Shown here one piece after another: positions 26,601 to 33,010 of a DNA stretch of 64,000 bases (position 1 is the stretch's first letter; each line of letters opens with the position of its first letter). This DNA is from Oxyruncus cristatus (Eukaryota; Chordata; Aves; Passeriformes; Cotingidae), in the NCBI GenBank assembly GCA_013399855.1, contig VXAY01002918.1:35766-99765 (forward strand). Reading direction: 5' to 3'. The position numbers and the translations under genes are program-made. The notes beneath the pieces were generated by a model, which saw nothing but the letters and a program-made list of their open reading frames with translations, was not told where the DNA came from and searched no databases.

Positions 26601-27428
26601 AATTGTGGTTATGAAATGTGGATAAGTTGTAGTTTAAATTTTAAAATAAACTGCATAGAAGCAAGAGGGATTAACTCTAAATACCATGTTTTCGTACATG
26701 CCTGCAGCCTTTCTCTATGGTGAGAATGGTCCGTAATGCACAGCCTGCTGTTACTTTCCTTATGTATTAGTTTTTGGGGATGCTTGTTAATGTGGATAAC
26801 TTGATTCTAAAGTATGTCAGCCATTGAAAAGTGAATTTCAGTTAAGGATCTATTGAGTATTTGTACTTCTGGAGGTTGAAACCTTATTCTACTAATCTTC
26901 AGAGAAGTCTTGCTAATTTGACAAGCAAGAAGAAATTACAAAGGAGCATCAGTCAACGTCTGTTTCGTCTGCCAGGCAATCCTATTGTCAATTGATAGTT
27001 TTGTGTGTTTCTGGTTTTAGATCAGTGTGGCAGATCGGATGAGGAATTCATGGGGATTGTAGGTGCAAAAAATTTGTGTTGCCATGCATGTATGAACCTG
27101 TTTGCAAAAACTTCACAGTCATCATAAATACATTGTGCGTGATCTCCTGCCTTAGTGGTGTAATTCATAATGCAGAACTCAATGTCTGAAACTTCACGAG
27201 TTCTTTAATATGTTCATTTTGCCACAGAGAGCCATCATTCCTGGTCCACCCTTCCTGGTTGGAGCATGCGTTGTCCTTCTGTCTTTCCTCGTCGCTTTAT
27301 TCATCCCTGAGAACAGCAAAGCTAGAAGTACTAAAAAAAGCAACAGCATCGGCAGCAGTCTGAGCAGCAACCTAGACCAAAGTAATGGAGAGGACATTGA
27401 ACCACTGCTGCAAGATAGCAGTGTCTGA
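11523..27428 (+). CDS. MFSD14B: MFSD14B (HIATL1), orphan major facilitator transporter; coding exons 2-12, exon 1 missing
   Basis: Join: 11523-11618, 14592-14654, 15753-15880, 16724-16838, 18645-18863, 20017-20130, 20673-20744, 22743-22855, 23722-23819, 25567-25724, 27228-27428. The exons splice in frame to 458 codons plus stop; human MFSD14B is about 506 residues, so about 50 N-terminal residues are missing with exon 1. MFS marks, numbered from exon 2: motif A (GALSDAWGRK, residues 65-74) in the loop after helix 2, and PESLPE (182-187) after helix 6. Family members have 12 helices; they sit in membranes, probably intracellular ones, and the substrate is unknown. YLSASYGDSL, DVTQEHERTTAYG and the EDIEPLLQDSS tail match MFSD14B rather than MFSD14A, as I recall both. 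All visible introns are GT-AG. The soluble tail has a DxxxLL motif (448-453). The protein ends earlier than the human one. Confidence 0.95.
11619..14591 (+). other. MFSD14B: Intron 2 of MFSD14B
   Basis: About 3.0 kb, AT-rich, with GT-AG ends. It holds several T runs (near 12,500, 13,562 and 14,446) and the first copy of a 50-bp direct repeat at 13,863-13,912. I see no gene, RNA or recognisable mobile element. Confidence 0.8.
13863..13912 (+). repeat. 50-bp direct repeat, copy 1 (intron 2)
   Basis: This stretch recurs in the same orientation at 14,754-14,803 with 47 of 50 bases identical and no indels. Both copies begin ATGGCTTTCTCAG and end GTAGTTGGTGGCACTTA. The flanks on each side do not match. 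The family is unknown to me. Confidence 0.9.
14592..14654 (+). CDS. MFSD14B: MFSD14B exon 3
   Basis: Acceptor CAG ends at 14,591 after a long T-rich tract; donor GTAAGA at 14,655. It is 63 bp, phase 0 at both ends, encoding 21 residues (VLHETFPHHTFLMNGLIQGV plus K). This is the loop and start of helix 2. Because both boundaries are phase 0, loss of this exon would keep the frame. Confidence 0.95.
14655..15752 (+). other. MFSD14B: Intron 3 of MFSD14B
   Basis: About 1.1 kb, AT-rich, GT-AG. It contains the second copy of the 50-bp direct repeat. Otherwise I see nothing identifiable. Confidence 0.8.
14754..14803 (+). repeat. 50-bp direct repeat, copy 2 (intron 3)
   Basis: It matches 13,863-13,912 at 47 of 50 positions without gaps. 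The two copies are 891 bp apart and bracket exon 3. Confidence 0.9.
15753..15880 (+). CDS. MFSD14B: MFSD14B exon 4 (helix 2, MFS motif A, helix 3)
   Basis: Acceptor CCCAG ends at 15,752; donor GTAAGT at 15,881. It is 128 bp and enters in phase 0. It leaves after two bases (TG) of a tryptophan codon that exon 5 completes. It encodes GFLSFLSAPLIGALSD, then AWGRKSFLLLTVFFTC, including the conserved MFS motif A with its Asp and Gly-Arg-Lys residues. Confidence 0.95.
15881..16723 (+). other. MFSD14B: Intron 4 of MFSD14B
   Basis: About 0.84 kb of AT-rich DNA with GT-AG ends. I see nothing else identifiable in it. Confidence 0.8.
16724..16838 (+). CDS. MFSD14B: MFSD14B exon 5 (helix 4 region)
   Basis: Acceptor TTTTTAG ends at 16,723; donor GTAAGA at 16,839. 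It is 115 bp and begins with the G that completes a split Trp codon, giving the Trp-Trp-Tyr found in this family. It encodes WYFAMISVSGIFSVTF and VADVTQEHERTTAYGL. The Val and Thr-Thr in the latter are closer to MFSD14B than to MFSD14A. Confidence 0.95.
16839..18644 (+). other. MFSD14B: Intron 5 of MFSD14B
   Basis: About 1.8 kb, AT-rich. Its 3' part holds a T run joined to an A run at 18,560-18,585, about 60 bases before the acceptor. Nothing else is recognised. Confidence 0.8.
18560..18585. repeat. T9-A17 homopolymer pair near exon 6 acceptor
   Basis: Nine Ts are followed directly by seventeen As. The junction is self-complementary, so the transcript could form a short A-U hairpin. Length is probably variable between individuals and prone to sequencing error. 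Confidence 0.8.
18645..18863 (+). CDS. MFSD14B: MFSD14B exon 6 (helices 5-6, PES motif)
   Basis: Acceptor GCACAG ends at 18,644; donor GTAAGA at 18,864. It is 219 bp, phase 0 at both ends, and encodes 73 residues. These include VSATFAASLVTSPAIGAYLS, then the YGDSLVVL block, DICFILLAVPESLPEKMRP and SWEQADPFA. The PESLPE stretch after helix 6 is shared with sugar-transporter-like MFS proteins. It is the largest internal coding exon. Confidence 0.95.
18864..20016 (+). other. MFSD14B: Intron 6 of MFSD14B
   Basis: About 1.15 kb, AT-rich, GT-AG. It contains a T23 run at 19,857-19,879, which lies too far from the acceptor (about 140 bases) to be its pyrimidine tract. Nothing else is seen. Confidence 0.8.
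19857..19879. repeat. Poly(T) run, 23 bases
   Basis: An uninterrupted run of T in intron 6. No target-site duplication or element body is evident beside it, so I call it a simple homopolymer. Confidence 0.9.
20017..20130 (+). CDS. MFSD14B: MFSD14B exon 7 (helix 7)
   Basis: Acceptor TTACAG ends at 20,016; donor GTAAAT at 20,131. It is 114 bp, phase 0 at both ends, encoding SLKKVRKDSAVLLICITVF and LSYLPEAGQYSSFFLYLRQ. The charged stretch at its start is the end of the central cytoplasmic loop joining the two six-helix halves. Confidence 0.95.
20131..20672 (+). other. MFSD14B: Intron 7 of MFSD14B
   Basis: About 0.54 kb, the shortest intron in the gene, with GT-AG ends. Nothing else is recognised in it. 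Confidence 0.8.
20673..20744 (+). CDS. MFSD14B: MFSD14B exon 8 (helix 8 start)
   Basis: Acceptor CTGCAG ends at 20,672; donor GTAAGC at 20,745. It is 72 bp, phase 0 at both ends, encoding IIGFGSASIAAFIAVVGILS plus IIAQ. The Gly-Phe-Gly-Ser start fits MFSD14B. Confidence 0.95.
20745..22742 (+). other. MFSD14B: Intron 8 of MFSD14B
   Basis: About 2.0 kb. A 121-codon open frame lies at 21,259-21,624 on the + strand, with an 86-codon one opposite. Neither resembles a known family and both lie fully inside the intron. No mobile element is recognised. Confidence 0.75.
22743..22855 (+). CDS. MFSD14B: MFSD14B exon 9 (helices 8-9)
   Basis: Acceptor TTGCAG ends at 22,742; donor GTAAG at 22,856. It is 113 bp, phase 0 at entry, leaving after TG of a split Trp codon. 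It encodes TVFLSILMRSIGNKNTVLL and GLGFQVLQLAWYGFGSQS. Confidence 0.95.
22856..23721 (+). other. MFSD14B: Intron 9 of MFSD14B
   Basis: About 0.87 kb of AT-rich DNA with GT-AG ends. Nothing else is identifiable. Confidence 0.8.
23722..23819 (+). CDS. MFSD14B: MFSD14B exon 10 (helix 10)
   Basis: Acceptor ACACAG ends at 23,721; donor GTGAGT at 23,820. It is 98 bp. Its first G completes the split Trp codon and its last G begins a Gly codon finished in exon 11. It encodes MMWAAGAIAAMSSITFPAIS and ALVSRNAEADQQ. Confidence 0.95.
23820..25566 (+). other. MFSD14B: Intron 10 of MFSD14B
   Basis: About 1.75 kb, AT-rich, with a T-rich stretch near 24,570-24,617. It contains a strong CTCF-core-like sequence at 24,775-24,786 inside a locally less AT-rich patch (24,710-24,790). 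Nothing else is recognised. Confidence 0.75.
24775..24786 (-). promoter_or_regulatory. Candidate CTCF site (core) in intron 10
   Basis: GCCACCTAGTGG matches all 12 positions of the reverse-complemented CTCF core consensus (CCASYAGRKGGC). The bases flanking the core fit poorly. A 12-bp degenerate match occurs by chance in long DNA, so binding is unproven. Confidence 0.35.
25567..25724 (+). CDS. MFSD14B: MFSD14B exon 11 (helix 11)
   Basis: Acceptor CATTAG ends at 25,566; donor GTAAGT at 25,725. It is 158 bp. It starts with GT completing a Gly codon and ends in phase 0. It encodes VVQGIITGIRGLCNGLGPAL and YGFIFFLFHVEL, then a variable hydrophilic loop (NELLPDHTSGKKAMQAPSDK) that is expected to diverge between species. 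Confidence 0.95.
25725..27227 (+). other. MFSD14B: Intron 11 of MFSD14B
   Basis: About 1.5 kb, AT-rich, with a short A run near 26,500. Nothing else is identifiable. Confidence 0.8.
27228..27428 (+). CDS. MFSD14B: MFSD14B exon 12, coding part (helix 12 and C-terminal tail)
   Basis: Acceptor GCCACAG ends at 27,227. It encodes RAIIPGPPFLVGACVVLLSF and LVALFIPENSK (helix 12), then a Ser/Asn-rich cytoplasmic tail ending EDIEPLLQDSSV before TGA at 27,426-27,428. The tail carries a DxxxLL acidic-dileucine pattern. As I recall, human MFSD14B continues about 17 residues beyond this point. Confidence 0.95.
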   Translation, partial: RAIIPGPPFLVGACVVLLSFLVALFIPENSKARSTKKSNSIGSSLSSNLDQSNGEDIEPLLQDSSV

Positions 27429-27756
27429 AGGCTGACTTCCGAGGGAACTGTAGAACGAATTCATGCACTGAATTGCGGCTCTGGGAGCTTGGTGGGAGGT
27501 ACAGAGTGTCCACACTGAGGGGAAGGCAGCTGTGTACAGGAGAAGATCACGTGCCGTATGACACTTGAGGTTGATGTCATACTTGCAGGAGGGGTTTTTT
27601 GGGATGGCAGGTCACAACTTGATGTGATTCTACTCTATGTTGGACTGCAAATGCTGTGTCAAATTGTGGTGTGAGGTAGAAGCCTGAATATGCAGAGGTA
27701 ATGGAATTTTTTAAAAAGTTTGAATGTTCAATTCCCAAAGTTGCATCATAATGCAA

Positions 27757-27762
27757 AATAAA
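27757..27762 (+). terminator. MFSD14B: Proximal polyadenylation signal AATAAA
   Basis: An exact AATAAA about 330 bases after the stop codon, followed by moderately GT-rich sequence. It would give a short 3' UTR lacking the distal Pumilio-like and ATTTA motifs. Confidence 0.4.
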
Positions 27763-28811
27763 TAGGTTTGAGCCAGAATAGTTTCTGCCATCACTATTAA
27801 AGTTTGTTTTGCATTTCTTATGCCTTTTCTCTGCATCTATGCCACATGTAGTCTTCATGATATAGGAGGGACTGATTTCCATAACAGTTCTGGTATCTGA
27901 AATAATGGTTGTCAGTAACATTCTCTAATATTACTTACTAACAAGAAGTCCAGTAGTTACCAGAAGGCAGTGATAAAACTGAGATGACAGAATTCTGAGT
28001 GTGTGTGATCACACATGACAGTCATTACCCATAAATGAGGGTCATACAGAATTCTTAAACCCACATTCCAGAATACTCAGTTCTGAGCAGTTAAAGCAGA
28101 TCCAGATGGCACCAGAGAGCCAGGTCACATTAATGCTTTACTTATAAAAGGTAGGATTTTAATTTTAAAATGAGCAGTGTCAGAAAAACAGACACTCTTG
28201 GCTTGTGAGTGGGAACCAGAGTGGTTTACATCACGAAATGTGTGTATTTATTGCATTTTGTCACTTTATCTGCCATATGAAGTAATCTTTCTTACTACTT
28301 CCTTTCACCCCTGCCTTAACTGCTACTTAGGATTCAGTTGTTAATCATATTTAGCCTTCATATAACTGTCTTACCTGCTGAATATCATGGATATATTCAT
28401 ATCAAATTTCCTTTCTAAATGATGCTTTAAAGGAGTTACGGATGGCTACAAATATGCTAATTTTTAGAGACATTTTATGAAGAATACACAGATTTATATG
28501 AATTTTGCTGCAGTGTAAATGGACTGTTAAACCCAACTTCAATGAAGTACTCCTATGAATGTTTTATATGTATGCAATATATGTAGATATTTGTAAGGGG
28601 TTTTAATTTTTACACATGAGGTGCTGTGTAAATCATGTATTTATAAATGTAATGAGGGTACAGACAGATATACAGTTTTTTAAAAGGATTGTGTATTGAC
28701 TGGGCAAATTTTAAAAGTATATATTTTGAAACTTGTTCCACATTGAGCACAGATAACAAACCTTTTGTACTATGTAGTTTAGTTTTTAAGTTAATAAGCT
28801 TCCTAATGCAT

Positions 28812-28817
28812 AATAAA
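28812..28817 (+). terminator. MFSD14B: Distal polyadenylation signal AATAAA
   Basis: An exact AATAAA about 1.38 kb after the stop codon with a GT-rich element about 35 bases downstream. It is the best candidate for the main transcript end. Confidence 0.6.
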
Positions 28818-28835
28818 TCTACATTTTAAGCTTTC

Positions 28836-29246
28836 TAGATTTCATGAGTAAGTGCGTGTTCTTCCAAGTTCAGTGTTGTACCTTTGCTGCTTCAGAACAG
28901 AATTGGGTTGATGCAGTGCTGGATGGCAGTACCTGAATTCCTACTTTTTTCTATTGAGTCTGTGTCATGAAGCCTGGTCAAAAGCTTTTTTTGATAAGGT
29001 TTTTGGGTTTTCTTGTTTTTTGGTTTTTTTTTTTAATTTATTGGAATTCAAGCCTGCGCTTTTATGCTGGATATTTTATTTTTGCTGCAGGCCAAACTGC
29101 AGTTAGGTAGGTTTTGCGTGATCCCAGTACAGAATATCTTAACTTAAGAGATCACACCGTTTTGTTAATGTTAGAAATAGCAGGTGTCAGAGTAAACACT
29201 GCTAAATAGTATTCCAGCAATGGATCAGATTTTTGGAGTAGACTCT
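28836..29246. other. Intergenic, no gene seen
   Basis: About 0.4 kb after the presumed transcript end. It has T-rich tracts near 29,000-29,037 and nothing else I can name. Confidence 0.7.
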
Positions 29247-29375
29247 CAGAGTCACACAGTGGTTGGAGACACCTTTAAAGGGGCATCTTTCACTGTAGCA
29301 GGTTGCTCAAAGCCCACACTGTCCAACCTGACCTGGAACACTTCCAGGTATGGGGCATCCACAGCTTCCTTCTGT
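29247..29375 (-). mobile_element. Short decayed CR1 fragment
   Basis: The + strand shows the diverged order of minus-strand CR1 blocks: a CACAGTGGTTGGAGAC-like start, GTCCAACCTGACC, and GGCATCCACAGCTTC near the end. Only about 130 bp remain and divergence is high, suggesting an old insertion. It abuts the hAT-like relic that begins about 145 bp further on. Confidence 0.7.
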
Positions 29376-29519
29376 GCTAATAGAGCGTGTGATGAAAGTG
29401 AAAAAAAAGTGAGCTATACATTAGATAAACAATTTAAAAATATTTTTATTAGTGGTACAAAATATTTTACTGTTCTTAGTAGAAAATTGATAAATAAGTG
29501 AAGCTCTTGAATATGCCTT

Positions 29520-30660
29520 ATTATTTTTGGAAATTTTGGTTTGACACTGTGGGACAGAGATTCAAAGATTTGGTTCTGGGTTCAGTTTATTTCGACACTT
29601 GGTTTTAATGTCTGTCACTACTGGAAAAGATACCTCACAAAGAGACATAGACCCAAACGGAAGAAGCGTGTTACTGACTGTGCCCACTAAGTCATGATGC
29701 TCGTTTTTCAATCCTGTCCTCTCGTTATGCAGAGGCCTGTGTTAATATTCAGCTAGTAGGTTTCCACCTTCCCTGATGTCAGCCAGTTGTTTCTTGCAAA
29801 CTAACTGAAAGGTCTTGAATTTTTGTGTTGTTAACAAATGGATTGGAAACCAACTAAAACTCTTCCTTTGGAAGATTTTTCTTTTTAAACAGGTTAAGAA
29901 GTTACTTTCCCAGTTCAAGCCTACAGAGTTTTAATGGGTGATGCCTTTACACCTCTGTTTGCAACGAAGTTGCACGATGAGGGAAACATTTTCAAACCCA
30001 TTTTCAAAATGTGCCCTCCCTGCAACAGCTTTCTTTTAAAAATTTTCTTTCTCATTGTTGAAACAGCATCTTTATCTTGAAGAGACACTTTAAATGATTG
30101 CATTTTTCCAAAATATTAGCATAGTACTGACAGGTCCTTTTCATCAAAGAAGAGGTCAGGAAATTTGGAACAATTGCTCGTCTTTTTGTGAAAGAGAAAT
30201 ATAAGTCTGACAGCATTTTTAAGCACTTTGCCATGATATAGCCAGTGAACCTCTGTGCTACAAAAGACATTCATGATCCCTCCCCATCTGTTTCCAAAGG
30301 ATTGTAAAAATTCTAACATTACAAGTTCTTGTTGTTACAAAATTAACCACATTGATGACATCTTGTAGCATTTTTTGGTCTTTTGGCTCCAATTTGTTTG
30401 CTGCACTGGCTTGTCCATGAGACATCCAGTGAATGAATTTCACTATTGCTGTAACCTTCTCCTCTGATCCTTTTTTTTTTTGTTCCATTCAAAGCAGCCG
30501 CTTCCTCAGTGATTAGACTTGTACATTTTTTCGTAAGACATCACTTTATTTTTAATAGGTGGTATACTGTTGAGAAGCTATCTTTCCCATAACATCTATT
30601 CTTTAGTGATTAGCAAAATCACTCTTTATGTGCTTCAACGTACACACTGAGTCTTCTCCC
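29520..30660 (-). pseudogene. Decayed hAT-family transposase-like gene (GTF2IRD2/FAM200/ZBED5/SCAND3 type)
   Basis: Reading from high to low coordinates on the minus strand, broken frames give hAT-like blocks in the right order. Around 30,480-30,650: LSVYVEAHKE, a stop, then GKDSFSTV and KCTSLITEEAAALNG. At 30,258-30,440: IVKFIHWMSHGQ and DVINVVNFVTTRTC. At about 30,190-30,265: STEVHWLYHGKVL, matching the family's HTEVRWLSRGKVL signature. At 29,921-30,180: FPDLFFDEKDLSVLC and LQDKDAV. At about 29,545-29,735: LLPFGSMSLCEVSF and DIKTKCRNKLNPEP, the C-terminal dimerisation segment. At least four frame changes and several stops separate these blocks; one shift lies at an 11-base T run (+ strand, 30,471-30,481). 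Part of the region before the C-terminal block seems deleted. No BED finger or terminal inverted repeats are seen. It could be a dead DNA transposon or a pseudogene of a domesticated copy. Confidence 0.82.
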
Positions 30661-32473
30661 ATGCGCTCTCTCAAGGTCTAAAAGGAACTGAAGGCCCTTT
30701 TAGTAAATCTGTTAGGCAGACTTTTGGAGCCTTTTATATTTTTGACGTAAACGCCCTTCATGAGCTCACAGTGCAAGCCTGGGATCTTACACCAGTGCTC
30801 CAGAGCGTGTTTTATTGTAGTGCAAGAATGTGCAATAGTTACAGTTAAGACAGTGTCTCACTTCCTCAGGATGATTAAGGGCAGCTGCTGGTCTTCATTT
30901 GTGTTGAGGTGTGCTTCTGATCCAGAGAAACAAAGGCCCAGTTCTGAGGAAATTTACTTTTTTTTATATTTTTTTTCATGAGAAATCAAAGATAGCCTTG
31001 CTGTCCCAAAAGTAAGAGAGGAGGGATAACAGTTGAAAGATCCAGAAAACTATACTTAGGAAACTTGCTTCCTTTTCTGCTGTCATCAGAGATTTTGCTC
31101 TACTGTGTACATGAATTTTTCACAAAAATATGATGCTACTGTACTTTGATTATAACATACTAGAAGATAGAGAATAAAACCTATGTTAACGTATAATTTA
31201 GGTTGGACAAGTGTGTTAACCAATCTGTTACATATACTGCCATTAAGATTTCTTTTACCAAGAAGAGAATTGGATTTTAAAAGTTTTTTTAAAAAATTCT
31301 GCAAAAAGCGTTTCCATTGTGGTACAAAAGTTTTGACTTACAGGATCTTCCAAGCTCAGTTAGCTAAGTTTAGACACTTTCTGGTCAATCTGAAATATTT
31401 TGGGAACCAAGAAGAGTAGATTAGCCAAATAACCTATTTTTTTATAGGATTGAGGAAAAGGAGCATGATTTCTAGTCCTCTGTTTAGTGGCATGCTGTCT
31501 CACATGTTGCATTTCAGGAGTGTGGTGGAGAGATTAAGAGTAGAGGTAAAGTCTTGAATCCCATGTGTTTAAAGATAGAAATTAAATCGGGCAATTTCTC
31601 TTGAATAAGTGTTGCAGGAAAGAAGCTACTATTCGTCTTCTCCCATTAGTGTTAGTCTTGCTCTGTTTCCCAAAACGACACTGCAATAAGAGCATGGAAG
31701 ATGTTGGGCAAGGTTCAAGGTACACTGTCAGACCTATCATTGCTACTCTGCTGCCCTTGCAGCCTGTCTGGTTTGTGTTGGTTATAAAGGTGCCTTTGTG
31801 TATTGTATTTTCAGCACTAGGCACCTTAAAGTGAGTGTGTTAAAATCCTTCCTTAATTTGAAAGTAAGTGCTGGATCACTTGCTGAATCCCTGAGAAGTG
31901 TAGGGCTTGTTAATGTGAGTGCAATGGACTGCATTAGGTGTTAACAATTTTGAAGCCAGAATATTTTTTATAGCCCCTGTTTTTATTGGCAGGAAACAAC
32001 AGCCACTTCTGATTGCATGCCCCAATGAGAATTTAGGCTTATGGATCTCAGAAAGTTTCTTGTATCTGAAATGTCCCTTAACTACTGCCTGATGTATCCC
32101 TTAATGTTTATATATCTATATAATTGTGTGAGAAACAGGCTGTAAAGAAAACTGTGCTGCTAACTCTGCTCCATCTGAACAAAGGCAAAAATCTGCTCAG
32201 CAGGACCTTGTTTAATGATGATGCAATAAAAAGTGATGGTAAGCAACAGGCAAGTCACATCAGAAGTCACAAATGACTTTTCTACACACGTGGAAAGTGT
32301 TGCTCTTGAAAACTTTGCTGTGGTTGTATTTTGTCCAGAAAATCTGTCTTACAGGCAGATTTTGTTTACAGGCAACTATTTTTCTTTCCCTTCTTCTCAT
32401 CCCAGTTTTGATGAAGAGTATTTTTAAGCACATTTTACACTTTGCAGCAGAATACTTCAGTCTCTTCTAAAAG
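30661..32473. other. Intergenic, no gene seen
   Basis: The first 300 bases might be further decayed N-terminal hAT-like sequence: minus-strand frames stay fairly open to about 30,900, but I cannot match them. The rest is AT-rich, with short unconvincing open frames on both strands near 31,582-31,834. Confidence 0.6.
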
Positions 32474-33010
32474 TGGCTGTAAGACCCCAGCCACGGAGCC
32501 AGAAGCTCAAGCAGGAATTTTTACTTCTAAAAATGTACAGGATGGCAAAAGTTCACCCCCTAAACCTTTGCAGAACCTTTGGTTTTGTAATACTTTGGAA
32601 TAGTGTCAAGAGAGAATGCTGCACATGTGTTCTGAGGAGATACTTTCACTGATGAAATATGGGAGAAAACAAGGGCCTTGGCAAAAGCTTAAAAGCACTT
32701 CACAAAGCACTCACCTAGCACAGGCTAACCCACACAACTTAGCAAAACCCAGCCACTGGTTTTAAGTTACCCACAATGTCAAGAAAGCAGAAAAGAGAGA
32801 TTAAGAGAAGAAGAAGGGGTAAAGACAGACAAGAAGAGAGAGTAAGAAGAGAGGAGAATAAGAGGAAAAATAGATTATTAAATAGCTCCCACCAAAGAGT
32901 CCTGTGGAGGTCCAGCTTCACGTGGTGGAGGGAGGTCCTAGGAAAGAGAGAGTGAGCCAACAGAGGTTCACAGCTCCTCTTTTGTCAGAGAAACTTAATC
33001 ACATATGGAG
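32474..33010 (-). repeat. Possible solo LTR or other old repeat, with purine-rich tract
   Basis: On the + strand it starts TGTAAGACCCC and includes a 100-base A/G-rich tract (about 32,778-32,880). Read on the minus strand it is pyrimidine-rich with a TATTTAAT box-like sequence near the middle and ends GGGGTCTTACA. The composition and TG...CA-like edge suggest an LTR in minus orientation, but I found no target-site duplication, no AATAAA and no internal viral sequence. It is a guess. Confidence 0.25.

Larger units (their letters stand above)
27429..28835 (+). other. MFSD14B: 3' UTR of MFSD14B with two polyadenylation signals
   Basis: This is AT-rich sequence after the stop codon. AATAAA occurs at 27,757-27,762 and at 28,812-28,817; the second is followed by a GT-containing stretch (about 28,850), so transcripts probably end near 28,835, with a possible short form ending near 27,780. 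A Pumilio-type TGTAGATA lies at 28,582-28,589, and several ATTTA motifs occur in the distal half. The end is inferred from signals only. Confidence 0.65.

Noticed and set aside
11523..27428. Identity as MFSD14A (HIAT1) instead of MFSD14B
   Set aside because: The YLSASYGDSL, DVTQEHERTTAYG, IIGFGS and EDIEPLLQDSS stretches agree with MFSD14B and differ from MFSD14A as I recall them.
27426..27500. Stop-codon read-through at the MFSD14B TGA
   Set aside because: The TGA is followed by AGG rather than the CTA context known to promote read-through, and the in-frame continuation does not match the human tail.
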